A DNA stretch of 64,000 nt from GCA-2698665 sp047611265 (GTDB taxonomy: Bacteria > Pseudomonadota > Gammaproteobacteria > GCA-002705445 > GCA-002716945): assembly GCA_047611265.1 (NCBI GenBank), contig JBLFWM010000001.1:248001-312000 (forward strand), given 5' to 3'. Numbering within the stretch: the stretch's first letter is position 1; each line of letters opens with the position of its first letter. Made by a program: the position numbers and the translations under genes. This document shows positions 18,822 to 27,350 of this stretch, piece after piece. The notes beneath the pieces were generated by a model. The model was not told where the DNA came from, did not search any database, and worked only from the letters and a program-made list of their open reading frames with translations.

Positions 18822-20381
18822 TTAATCATATAAAAAAGTGATATTAATACGCCTATTTTCATAGGATTCTTCAAAACTAAAATCATCAGTTGCATGAAAT
18901 AATTGTGAATTAAATATTACTGCTCTATTTTCTTTATACGGAATAACCTTGCTAGTAATACTGTTATCATTAAGCATCTTCAGGATTTTTGGAGAATTGT
19001 CTAAGCTATTATAAGAATCGAAGCTTGATTCTTTTGGAGGTAATTTATTCCATATTTTTAACCCTCCTTTGCTTTTATCCTGGTTTGCTATTTCTGGTGT
19101 AATCCAAAAATTAACATTCACTGCAGCTTGGTCAGCATGAATATTAGTTCCTTCTTTTTTACTATCATATTTAAATATCCAGGCCTGGGTTAGCCTTAGT
19201 TCTTTAAAAATATTTTTATAAGTTAAACGAAGATCTTCACTTAACTTAAGTATAAATTGATTTGAAAGTCCTTTTGATAAAAATGCTGCGACATAACCAC
19301 TCTGGTATGGGTACTTAAAAATATTAGCATTTCTACAGAAATGTTGAATATCTTTCAGGGCACTGCTACTTAAAAAGTTATCAATTACTAATATTTCAGG
19401 CTTGCCATTTAAATACTTAGACTCTAATGAAGAAATATTATTTTCTGTATTTAAAAGATTAGTTAAATAATTTTTTGGTGCCTTATTATATAATACTTTG
19501 AAAATATCTTTTTTTACTTGAATGCTAATATCTTCTGGTTTTAAAGAATCTGTTTGTACTTTTTTATATAATTTTTTCAATGAATCATAATGTTTCTTTG
19601 TAAACTTAGGATTTCTAATTCCATCCGTATCATTATCAATATACGTTAATTGTTCAAACTCATGTTTTATAAGAGTAGATAATGACTTTGTATCAGATAG
19701 GTATTTATTAATATTATTATCTAAATAAGAATTATTGGAATGATTTATTTTTAATACTGTTTTAAATAACTTATCTGCTTCAGCAATATTCCCTAACCAT
19801 AGATAACTCATGCCTAGCATTAGATATGCATCAGCATAATCTGCGTCTCTTTCTATCGCTTGCAAAAACCAATACTGAGATTTCTTTAAATGTTCAATAT
19901 TCCTATCATCTTGAAACATATACTGATATACCTCTCCCATTCTTTGGGGAGCTTCAGCAAATGAAATATTAACATTAGAAGCAATCTCAAGGTATTCTAG
20001 GGCATTCAAATACTTGGAATTATCTATATATAAATTGGCACAATTAAAAAATGCTTTATAATTCTTATCGTCTATAAATATAGCTTTGTTAAAATATTTT
20101 TCTGATTCAGCTTGATTTTCTAAATTTTTATAAGCTATTCCCAAATTATTATTTACTTCATAGTTCTCAGGGTTTGTTTTGATTGCTTTTAAAAAATAAG
20201 GAATTGCTTGGTCATGTTTAAGTTTTTGAGAAAGAATACATCCGTGGAGATGGTTAGCTTGAAAATTAGTATCATCATTTTCTATTACCATCAAATAAAT
20301 AGCATCAGCTTCTTCAAATTTTTTTTGATGATGAAGAGTAAGAGCTCTATTTAATAGTTGGTCTGTATTTATTTGATTCAT
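18822..20381 (-). CDS. TPR-repeat protein with C-terminal 2-oxoglutarate/Fe(II) oxygenase-like domain
   Basis: 519 aa. Residues about 5-230 are a chain of tetratricopeptide repeats (e.g. FEEADAIYLMVIENDDTNFQ, NNLGIAYKNLENQAESEKYF). The C-terminal ~150 residues look like a 2OG-FeII oxygenase: HxD in IHADQ, a distal His in SQLFHATDDF and an Arg in ENRRINITF. Substrate unknown; relatives with this build hydroxylate proteins or small molecules, and TPRs would bind the partner. The start is the ATG 8 bp after tRNA-Phe; longer frames would translate the tRNA itself and are rejected. No Shine-Dalgarno fits in the 8-bp leader. Confidence 0.85.
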   Translation of the reverse strand: MNQINTDQLLNRALTLHHQKKFEEADAIYLMVIENDDTNFQANHLHGCILSQKLKHDQAIPYFLKAIKTNPENYEVNNNLGIAYKNLENQAESEKYFNKAIFIDDKNYKAFFNCANLYIDNSKYLNALEYLEIASNVNISFAEAPQRMGEVYQYMFQDDRNIEHLKKSQYWFLQAIERDADYADAYLMLGMSYLWLGNIAEADKLFKTVLKINHSNNSYLDNNINKYLSDTKSLSTLIKHEFEQLTYIDNDTDGIRNPKFTKKHYDSLKKLYKKVQTDSLKPEDISIQVKKDIFKVLYNKAPKNYLTNLLNTENNISSLESKYLNGKPEILVIDNFLSSSALKDIQHFCRNANIFKYPYQSGYVAAFLSKGLSNQFILKLSEDLRLTYKNIFKELRLTQAWIFKYDSKKEGTNIHADQAAVNVNFWITPEIANQDKSKGGLKIWNKLPPKESSFDSYNSLDNSPKILKMLNDNSITSKVIPYKENRAVIFNSQLFHATDDFSFEESYENRRINITFLYD

Positions 20382-20389
20382 ATATTTTA

Positions 20390-20462
<73 letters not shown>

Positions 20463-20469
20463 TTCAATA

Positions 20470-20739
20470 TTATTTTTTTTCTGGCACAAACCCCTCGGGT
20501 GCATCAGAACCGTCACCAAAAAGAAATTTATCCATCTCTTCTTCAAGAAACTTTCTAGATTTTGGATCCACTGGCGTTAATCTCATTTCATTAATTAACA
20601 TTGTTTGATGAGCCATCCACATCTGCCAAGCTTCAGCAGAGATATTTTCCATTATTTTAATACCAATATCACCTGGATATGGCTGATAATCTAATGCCTC
20701 AGATTCTTTCTTTAATTTAACACAATTAATTATAGTCAT
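20470..20739 (-). CDS. yggX: Fe(2+)-trafficking/oxidative damage protection protein YggX
   Basis: Small 89 aa protein that protects iron-sulfur proteins from oxidants and is linked to Fe-S repair in enteric bacteria. It shows the family pattern: INCVKL, YPGDIGIKIMENISAEAW, KQTMLINE-like AHQTMLINEMRL, and FLFGDGS...PEGFVPEKK at the end. The ATG at 20739 gives the standard length; a longer frame to 20823 runs through mutY and is not needed. It overlaps mutY by 14 bp, the same mutY-yggX pair as in E. coli. Confidence 0.96.
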   Translation of the reverse strand: MTIINCVKLKKESEALDYQPYPGDIGIKIMENISAEAWQMWMAHQTMLINEMRLTPVDPKSRKFLEEEMDKFLFGDGSDAPEGFVPEKK

Positions 20740-21796
20740 ATATGCTCTTATATTGATTAAATATTTTATCTTGATACTTGGGTATTCCAAAATCAATGTC
20801 TGATAGATTATACCAATTATCATCAGATAGGCTAACCTTTTTATGGTATTTGATATTACATAATATTGTATTAAAGGTAAATTTGATATGAGACAGCTTG
20901 TGTGTAAACTTCCAGATATTAGATTCTACATATTCTTCTATCTTATGAGATTCAGTCCAGCTCATCAAATCTAACTGATTATGGAAAACTGGTGAAGAAT
21001 AAAGGCCTTTCCACAAATTATCATAAGATATTTTTTCAAGATAAAATTGCCCTTTATTATTTATAATTACTAATGACCATATGTTTTTCTCTGTAATTTT
21101 AGTTTTTTTAGGCTTGTTGAGAATGCTGGAAGCTTCATATGGGTATGAGTTACATTGCTTCTTAACTGGGCACTCATTGCATAATGGTTTAGATTTCTTA
21201 CATATTAATGAACCAATATCCATATATGCCTGAATAAAATCTGAAGGCCTAGTGTCTGACAATAAATATTGAGATAGTTCCCAAAAATTATTTAGCTCAG
21301 AATTATGCATTTCTACAGATAAAAATCTTGATAAAAACCGTTTTACATTCCCATCTAAAATTGAGTAACAACCATTGCCACTAAAAGTAATAATAGCAGA
21401 TGCAGTTGTCCTCCCAATTCCAGGTAAGCTTAATACATCATTATAACTTTTTGGAAATTCTCCATTAAATTCCTGTTTTATTATTATTAATGTTTTATAT
21501 ATATTTTCTGCTCTTCTATAAAAACCCAGTCCACTCCATATTCTCATAATATCATCAAGGCTTGCTTTGAATAAAGACTCAAGATTTGGGTATTTATCAA
21601 CGAATACTTTATAGTATGGGATTACTGACTGTACTTGTGTCTGCTGAAGCATGACCTCAGATATCCAAATTTTATATATATCTTTTCCTTTCCAGGGAAG
21701 GTCATCTCGTCCATTTATGTCATACCAATCTAAGATATTTTTTCTAATTAAAGATCTCTTTTTAGAAGGGTAACTTAATTTTATCTCGAAGCTCAT
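20726..21796 (-). CDS. mutY: A/G-specific adenine glycosylase
   Basis: Removes adenine mispaired with 8-oxoguanine. The 356 aa protein has the catalytic Glu E47 in WISEVMLQQTQV, the helix-hairpin-helix LPGIGRTTASAI with D148 in ILDGNVKRFLSR, and the [4Fe-4S] cysteines C199, C206, C209 and C215 (C-x6-C-x2-C-x5-C). The C-terminal ~130 residues form the NUDIX-like 8-oxoG-recognition domain. The only ATG upstream of the conserved domain lies 35 bp inside the asmA-like gene. Confidence 0.97.
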   Translation of the reverse strand: MSFEIKLSYPSKKRSLIRKNILDWYDINGRDDLPWKGKDIYKIWISEVMLQQTQVQSVIPYYKVFVDKYPNLESLFKASLDDIMRIWSGLGFYRRAENIYKTLIIIKQEFNGEFPKSYNDVLSLPGIGRTTASAIITFSGNGCYSILDGNVKRFLSRFLSVEMHNSELNNFWELSQYLLSDTRPSDFIQAYMDIGSLICKKSKPLCNECPVKKQCNSYPYEASSILNKPKKTKITEKNIWSLVIINNKGQFYLEKISYDNLWKGLYSSPVFHNQLDLMSWTESHKIEEYVESNIWKFTHKLSHIKFTFNTILCNIKYHKKVSLSDDNWYNLSDIDFGIPKYQDKIFNQYKSIYDYN

Positions 21797-22571
21797 TTAT
21801 CACTTTATCTTGTATTTTATCTATTATTTTTTTCTTGATTGGCTCAATCTTTTTTATAATTATATGCCTTAAATCAATAGATATCGAAAGATCATTTAAT
21901 TTTCCAGAAATCATTATTGGTAACTCTTCATCAATTAACTCTATGGGGTAGCTATCTTGATACAAGCTTATTATGTTTTCATATGCTTTAATTTTTCCAA
22001 TAAAATTAAATTCTACTTCTTTTGTAATTAAATTTATAGATCCATTTCCTTTAGCTTCCATCATTTCAGTTTCTATATAAATATTACTTACCCTCATATT
22101 GTTGTCAATTATCTTGGCTTTTGCAGACATATTTTTAATATTAGTTATCTTTTTATCAGAACCAGTGAACAATGAAAACTTTAACAATGAATACGTTTTT
22201 ATTAAAACATCATCAGCATTAATACCATAATATTTCAATTCATATGCTCTTACATTATTCACATCAATAATATTATTCATCAATTGTTTTAATGATAAAG
22301 AGAGATCAATTGATGAAACCTCTATCATTATATCTTTTGAGTCAGATGACATATTAAGAATTTTTATATTCGGCATTAGAACTCTGATATTAGGGTAGTA
22401 TGATACTTCTATATCACCATTATATCTAAAGTCATATTTTGTTTTCGATGAGATATAGCTGGTAATTTCATCTTTATAATTATTAGGATTGAATATAAAA
22501 AAAAGATATAAAAAAACTAGTAGTAATAATGTAATTAATACATATAGAGAGTTAAGTAATATTTTTTTCAT
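21762..22571 (-). CDS. short AsmA-like inner-membrane protein
   Basis: 269 aa with an N-terminal membrane anchor (residues about 4-28, very Leu-rich) followed by an AsmA-type N-terminal region: FNPNNYKDEITSYISSKTKYDFRYNGDIEVSYYPNI matches the family's start in layout. AsmA proteins are usually about 600 aa and help outer-membrane lipid homeostasis; this one is less than half that and lacks most of the long beta-rich groove. The place before mutY-yggX is the normal one for asmA in many gammaproteobacteria. It overlaps moaC by 1 nt. Confidence 0.75.
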   Translation of the reverse strand: MKKILLNSLYVLITLLLLVFLYLFFIFNPNNYKDEITSYISSKTKYDFRYNGDIEVSYYPNIRVLMPNIKILNMSSDSKDIMIEVSSIDLSLSLKQLMNNIIDVNNVRAYELKYYGINADDVLIKTYSLLKFSLFTGSDKKITNIKNMSAKAKIIDNNMRVSNIYIETEMMEAKGNGSINLITKEVEFNFIGKIKAYENIISLYQDSYPIELIDEELPIMISGKLNDLSISIDLRHIIIKKIEPIKKKIIDKIQDKVINELRDKIKLPF

Positions 22572-23038
22572 TACTTAGCCTCGTATGATCCTGATTTTCC
22601 ACCTTCTTTCAAAACTAATTTAATCTCAGATATTATCATTGATTTATCTATGTACTTACACATATCATAAATGGTTAACAAAGATATTTGTGTGGCACAC
22701 AATGCTTCTATCTCTACGCCTGTTTTACCATCACAAGTAATCTCAGAAATGCACTCAACTCTATCCTCTTTAACTTTAAAACTTATATTTACACTTATAA
22801 TATTTAATTGATGAGTCAAAGGTATCAACATAGAAGTATTTTTAGCAGCCTGTATACCAGCAATCTGAGCTACTGTTAATACGTCCCCTTTTTTATTACC
22901 ACCTTTAATTGACTCTAAAGCTGCCTCACTTAAGCTAATATAACCTGAGGCTATCGCCTTACGATGGGTTATAGCTTTATCACTAATATCTACCATCTGA
23001 ATATTGCCATCGCTGTCTATATGGTTATTTTTCTTCAT
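22571..23038 (-). CDS. moaC: cyclic pyranopterin monophosphate synthase
   Basis: Second enzyme of molybdenum cofactor synthesis. The 155 aa protein has the family motifs MVDISDKAITHRKAIASG, GDVLTVAQIAGIQAAKNTSMLIPLTHQL and the catalytic CDGKTGVEIEALCA...DMCKYIDKSM. No other moa/mob genes are in the window. It heads the minus-strand run down to the terB-like gene and is divergent from rdgB. Confidence 0.96.
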   Translation of the reverse strand: MKKNNHIDSDGNIQMVDISDKAITHRKAIASGYISLSEAALESIKGGNKKGDVLTVAQIAGIQAAKNTSMLIPLTHQLNIISVNISFKVKEDRVECISEITCDGKTGVEIEALCATQISLLTIYDMCKYIDKSMIISEIKLVLKEGGKSGSYEAK

Positions 23039-23058
23039 ATCTTTATTGTTTGATTTTT

Positions 23059-23064
23059 ATTATA
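23059..23064 (-). promoter_or_regulatory. candidate -10 box upstream of moaC
   Basis: In the 68-bp gap between divergent moaC and rdgB, the minus strand carries a perfect TATAAT, which would give a leader of about 14 nt for moaC and its downstream run. The -35 region is weak. Perfect matches are less telling in such AT-rich DNA. Confidence 0.35.
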
Positions 23065-23075
23065 ATTTTACAGTA

Positions 23076-23081
23076 TATAAT
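23076..23081 (+). promoter_or_regulatory. candidate -10 box upstream of rdgB
   Basis: Perfect TATAAT on the plus strand, about 25 bp before the rdgB ATG, in the same divergent gap as the moaC candidate. No good -35 at 17 bp. Base composition makes chance matches likely. Confidence 0.35.
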
Positions 23082-23106
23082 GCAATTATAAACTTATAAA
23101 ATCTAT

Positions 23107-23694
23107 ATGAAAATTATCCTAGCTTCAAAAAATCAAGATAAAATTAAAGAAATAAAGAAAATACTAAATGGAACAAGCGTTCTGCTTAAAACCTGCAATG
23201 ATATTGAAATACCAGAAGTAGAAGAAACTGGGTCTACTTTTGTTGAAAATGCAATACTGAAAGCTAGAAGCGCCTCTATGATTACTGGTTTAGCATCAAT
23301 AGCAGATGATTCTGGTATTGAGATTGAATACTTAAAAGGTAGACCAGGAATAAAGTCTGCTAGATATTCAGGTGAAAATGCTACAAATGAAATGAATAAT
23401 ATAAAACTTTTGAGTGAACTAAAAAATGTCCCTTATGAAAAAAGAAAAGCATGTTATAGATGTGTTATGGTTTACATGAGATTTCCAGATGATCCATTTC
23501 CAATTATCACTTCTGGGTCATGGAGTGGCTACATAGCAGAAAAGCCTATTGGAGAAAATGGTTTTGGATATGATCCTTTGTTTTTCTTGCCAGAATATAA
23601 TAAAACTTCTGCACAAATTACTTCGGAAGAAAAAAATAAAATTAGCCATAGAGCAAAAGCACTAAATGAATTACAAAAATATTTTCATAAATAA
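23107..23694 (+). CDS. rdgB: XTP/dITP diphosphatase
   Basis: House-cleaning enzyme that removes non-canonical purine triphosphates such as dITP and XTP. The 195 aa protein has the N-terminal IILASKNQDKIKEI, ADDSGIEIEYLKGRPGIKSARYSG (metal and substrate site), GFGYDPLFF and the terminal SHRAKALNEL motif. In Pseudomonas rdgB follows metW; here eight minus-strand genes and a tRNA separate them. Confidence 0.97.
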   Translation: MKIILASKNQDKIKEIKKILNGTSVLLKTCNDIEIPEVEETGSTFVENAILKARSASMITGLASIADDSGIEIEYLKGRPGIKSARYSGENATNEMNNIKLLSELKNVPYEKRKACYRCVMVYMRFPDDPFPIITSGSWSGYIAEKPIGENGFGYDPLFFLPEYNKTSAQITSEEKNKISHRAKALNELQKYFHK

Positions 23695-23716
23695 GATAAC
23701 TAGAATAGATATATTA

Positions 23717-25189
23717 GTGAAATATTCTTCATTAATGATATTGCTTATAATTAGTAGTTGCGCAACTAATCCTGTTTCAGGGATTCCAGATTTCGTTACC
23801 ATAACTGAACAACAAGAAATATCTATTGGTGCCTCGTATCATAAAAAGATTTTAGAAGAAAACGATATACTTCAAAATAAAGAACTAAATGATTATTTTC
23901 AAAAATTAGGGAAGTCAATTTCAAAAAAAAGTCATCGGCCTGATTTGAAATGGCATTTTACTCTCATTGATGACCCAACCTTTAATGCATTTGCTACCCC
24001 AGGCGGTTATGTATATATGTATAGAGGAATGTTGAATTACTTTAATTCAGAAGCTGAATTTGCAGGTGTAATTGGCCATGAAATTGGACATATAACTGCC
24101 CGACATGCGGTTAGAGGAATGAGTACTGCTCAAGTAACAGGTTTATTATTATCAATAATTCAATCAAATGTACCAGGTGGACAACTAACAGGCAATGCAT
24201 TCAATTTGGTAAATGTAATTATAAATAGAGGATATGGTAGAAAATTTGAATTAGAAGCTGACCAATTAGGTGAAGAATATCTTGAGAAATCAGATTATAA
24301 CCCTTCTGCAATGACAGCTTTTTTGAAAACACTAAAAAATTCAGATGACCTTGAGAAAAAAATTGCCAAAGAAGAGGAACGGGAAGCTAATATTGGATAT
24401 CATGGGGTTTTTTCGACACACCCTGAACATGAAAAAAGAATAAACGCCCTAGGCAAGCTAAAAAACATAGATTCAAAAAATAAAAATAATAAAGAAAAAT
24501 TTTTAAAACTTTTGGATGGGTCAGTATATGGTTCTAGTCCTGAAGAAGGTTACGTTAAAAACTCTATTTTTTATCATCCAATATTAGCTATTAAATTTAA
24601 TATTAACGATGATTGGGTTTTTAAAAATGAACCTAATCAATTAATCCTTACAAAAGATAAAGATATCATGACAATTATTATGGATGAATTACTCCTTGAT
24701 GATCTAGAAAATGGCCTTACTCCGGAACAATATTTGAAAGAAGGCATAAAAAAGACATCATTTTTGACTACAAATAAATTATTGAGCTCCGAGAACTTCT
24801 CCTTTAATAATCTTAGTGGTCACACATACTTATATCATTCTGAAAGCATAGCCAGCTCTTCTTATTCAAGATTTACGGTTATATTTGATACTAATAATAG
24901 CGAAACTAAACCAAAGGTATGGATTATAAGAAGTAATCTATCTGACCTAACTAATGATGAAAAATCTAAAGATATGATTAAAACGTTCTCTAAAATGACT
25001 GAGAGCGAAGTGAAAAATTCTAAAGGGCTAAGAATCAAGGTAATTAGAGTCAGAGAAGGGATGACATACCAGGGATTAGCAAAGTCATCGCCACTTGGAA
25101 AATATTCAATAGATAAACTCAGGCTATTGAACGGCCACTATCCAGATAGTAATCTGAAAGTTGGAGATTTAATTAAAATTGTTCAATAA
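23717..25189 (+). CDS. M48-family metalloprotease lipoprotein with C-terminal LysM-like segment
   Basis: 490 aa from GTG at 23717, chosen because it gives a standard lipoprotein signal (short basic start, hydrophobic LMILLII, lipobox ISSC with the Cys at residue 15); an ATG at 23666 overlapping rdgB is the alternative. The zinc site is HEIGH at residues 121-125 plus Glu in ELEADQLG. The last ~45 residues resemble a LysM fold (VREGMTYQGLAK...LNGHYPDSNLKVGDLIKIV), suggesting peptidoglycan contact. Likely periplasmic quality-control protease related to BepA/YfgC or LoiP, but without visible TPRs. Confidence 0.85.
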   Translation: MKYSSLMILLIISSCATNPVSGIPDFVTITEQQEISIGASYHKKILEENDILQNKELNDYFQKLGKSISKKSHRPDLKWHFTLIDDPTFNAFATPGGYVYMYRGMLNYFNSEAEFAGVIGHEIGHITARHAVRGMSTAQVTGLLLSIIQSNVPGGQLTGNAFNLVNVIINRGYGRKFELEADQLGEEYLEKSDYNPSAMTAFLKTLKNSDDLEKKIAKEEEREANIGYHGVFSTHPEHEKRINALGKLKNIDSKNKNNKEKFLKLLDGSVYGSSPEEGYVKNSIFYHPILAIKFNINDDWVFKNEPNQLILTKDKDIMTIIMDELLLDDLENGLTPEQYLKEGIKKTSFLTTNKLLSSENFSFNNLSGHTYLYHSESIASSSYSRFTVIFDTNNSETKPKVWIIRSNLSDLTNDEKSKDMIKTFSKMTESEVKNSKGLRIKVIRVREGMTYQGLAKSSPLGKYSIDKLRLLNGHYPDSNLKVGDLIKIVQ

Positions 25190-26090
25190 AAAGTTTCTTA
25201 ATAATGTATTTTTAGTAGACTCTACTGGGTTTGTTCTCAAATATTGGTTTGTCGTCCCTCCGGTTAAAACTGAAAATTATGAATCAATAGCAGCATTCCT
25301 TGGGTTCATAGGATTTGTTATTCGATTACTACATGATTATCAGCCCAAATATATTTCTTTTGCATTTGATGAAAGTCTTGGCTCATGTTTTAGAAATAAA
25401 ATATATTCTGATTATAAGAAGACAAGGGAAAAAGCTCCAGACGAATTAAAAGCACAATTTAAATTATGTCGAGAATTTTTAACTTTAATGGGTTTAGATA
25501 ATAATGCGAGCAAAACTCATGAGGCAGATGATATTCTTTATACAATTGCTAAAAATACAAAGCAGTTAAAACTTAATAATATAGTATTAACTAATGATAA
25601 GGATTTATATCAACTAATACATAAAGATGATGTTTGGTGGAATTATGGCGATAAAAGGTTTACATATGAAGAACTAATAAAAAAATTAAATTTTAGTCCT
25701 CAAGATTTATCAGATTACCTTGGTCTTATGGGTGATTCTGCAGATAATATTCCAGGTGCACCTGGCTTAGGTGAAAAGACTGCGTCAGCTTTAATGGGAG
25801 AATATAAAACTTTAGATAATATTATTAATAATTTAGAAACAATCCCTGCAAAGATAGGGTCAAAATATAATAGATTTATCAAAATAATTGAAGAAAATAA
25901 AAAAATTATTTATCTTTCTAAAAAGTTAGCTACACTTGACTATATTGATGATATGAAGAAGAATTTTAAGGACTTAGAGAGAAGCATGATAGATATAAAC
26001 AAAATTGATAGTTTTTTTAAAGAAACAGGTATGAGGGAAAGTCAAAAAGATTCATGGATAAAAGATATTCAAAAACTGGTAGTGACTTAA
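25179..26090 (+). CDS. stand-alone 5'-3' exonuclease (Pol I N-domain/FEN family)
   Basis: 303 aa, the same fold as the N-terminal domain of DNA polymerase I, but encoded alone. Metal-binding acidic residues are in place: LVDSTG, FAFDES, EADDILY, TNDKDLYQL and GDSADNIPGAPGLGEKTA (helix-3-turn-helix). This differs from E. coli Xni/ExoIX, where some metal ligands are lost. A full polA with its own 5' nuclease is also in this window. The start is TTG, 11 bp inside the protease gene; no ATG or GTG precedes the conserved VFLVDSTG. Confidence 0.88.
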   Translation: MFNKKFLNNVFLVDSTGFVLKYWFVVPPVKTENYESIAAFLGFIGFVIRLLHDYQPKYISFAFDESLGSCFRNKIYSDYKKTREKAPDELKAQFKLCREFLTLMGLDNNASKTHEADDILYTIAKNTKQLKLNNIVLTNDKDLYQLIHKDDVWWNYGDKRFTYEELIKKLNFSPQDLSDYLGLMGDSADNIPGAPGLGEKTASALMGEYKTLDNIINNLETIPAKIGSKYNRFIKIIEENKKIIYLSKKLATLDYIDDMKKNFKDLERSMIDINKIDSFFKETGMRESQKDSWIKDIQKLVVT

Positions 26091-26092
26091 AA

Positions 26093-27346
26093 ATGAAAAA
26101 AAATATTTTTTATGCTCAATCCGGAGGAGTTACCCCAGTAATTAATGCTACGGCAGCTGGGTTAATAGATGCTCTATCAAAAAATAAATCTTTTTTTGGA
26201 AAATTATTGGTTGGTAAAAATGGAATTGCTGGAGCACTTAACGAAGAACTAATAGATATAAGTAAAGAAAGTAAGAGTGAATTAAAAAAATTAATACATA
26301 CTCCGGGAGGAGCTTTTGGGTCTTGTAGAATAAAACTAAAAGATCCAGTGAAAAACAAGAAAGAATTCCAGAGGATCCTTGATGTCTTTAAAGCTCATAA
26401 TATAGGTTACTTTTTTTATAATGGAGGTGGTGACTCACAAGACACTACATTAAAGATATCAAATTACTGCAAGGCAAATAACTATAATATAAATTGTATT
26501 GGGTTACCGAAAACAATAGATAATGATTTGCCTGTAACAGATAACTGCCCAGGGTTTGGTTCTGTTGCTAAATATATTGCCGTTTCTACATACGAGGCTT
26601 CCTTGGATGTGGCATCCATGGCTAACTCATCAACCAAAGTATTTATACTAGAAGTTATGGGTAGACATGCAGGGTGGTTGGCTGCATCAGCTGGTGTAAT
26701 AAAAAATGGGGCAAATACCCCGCCACATATAATACTATTCCCAGAAGTAATATTTAACCAAAAAAAATTCTTAACAACAGTTAAGAGTACCGTTGAAAAT
26801 CATGGTTATTGCGTGATAGTTGCTTCCGAAGGAATTAAAGATAATAAGAATAATTTTATAGCTGCAAGTGATAGTAAGGATAGTTTTGGTCATGCACATC
26901 TTGGTGGTGTTGCCCCTAAACTAGCCGAGATGATTACTAATAAATTAAAACATAAGGTTCATTGGGCGGTTTCAGATTATTTACAAAGAGCAGCAAGACA
27001 TGTTGCTTCAGACGTTGATGTTAAGCAAGCATATGCTATTGGTTACAAAGCTCTAAGTTTTGCTAAATCTCAAATAAATGGAGTGATGCTTACAATTAAT
27101 AAGAAAAATACATCAACATATCAATGGAATATTGGTATTACAAAATTATCAGATGTAGCTAATGTTGAAAAAATACTGCCAAAATCATTCATTACTAAAG
27201 ATGGATTTGGTATTACTTCAAAATGTAAAAAATATATTGGAAATTTAATTAAAGGAGAAAATTATCCTCCATATAAAAATGGTTTACCCGACTATGCCAA
27301 ATTAAAACATCCATTGGTAAAGAAAAAACTTAAAAAGTTTAGCTGA
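26093..27346 (+). CDS. pyrophosphate-dependent 6-phosphofructokinase
   Basis: Interconverts fructose-6-phosphate and fructose-1,6-bisphosphate with PPi, reversibly, so it can serve glycolysis and gluconeogenesis. 417 aa from the ATG 2 bp after the exonuclease stop; an in-frame ATG at 26054 lies inside that gene. PPi specificity is supported by D114 in GGGDSQDT (ATP enzymes have Gly at this place) and K140 in PKTIDNDLP (Gly in ATP enzymes). Other motifs: MGRHAGWLAA and YLQRAARHVASDVD. Similar enzymes occur in methylotrophs and sulfur oxidisers, where they can replace fructose bisphosphatase. Confidence 0.92.
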   Translation: MKKNIFYAQSGGVTPVINATAAGLIDALSKNKSFFGKLLVGKNGIAGALNEELIDISKESKSELKKLIHTPGGAFGSCRIKLKDPVKNKKEFQRILDVFKAHNIGYFFYNGGGDSQDTTLKISNYCKANNYNINCIGLPKTIDNDLPVTDNCPGFGSVAKYIAVSTYEASLDVASMANSSTKVFILEVMGRHAGWLAASAGVIKNGANTPPHIILFPEVIFNQKKFLTTVKSTVENHGYCVIVASEGIKDNKNNFIAASDSKDSFGHAHLGGVAPKLAEMITNKLKHKVHWAVSDYLQRAARHVASDVDVKQAYAIGYKALSFAKSQINGVMLTINKKNTSTYQWNIGITKLSDVANVEKILPKSFITKDGFGITSKCKKYIGNLIKGENYPPYKNGLPDYAKLKHPLVKKKLKKFS

Positions 27347-27350
27347 AAAT

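Noticed and set aside
26054..26092. Earlier ATG for the PPi-PFK gene
   Set aside because: It would add 13 residues coded inside the exonuclease gene; the family's N-terminus begins at the ATG at 26093, just after the exonuclease stop.
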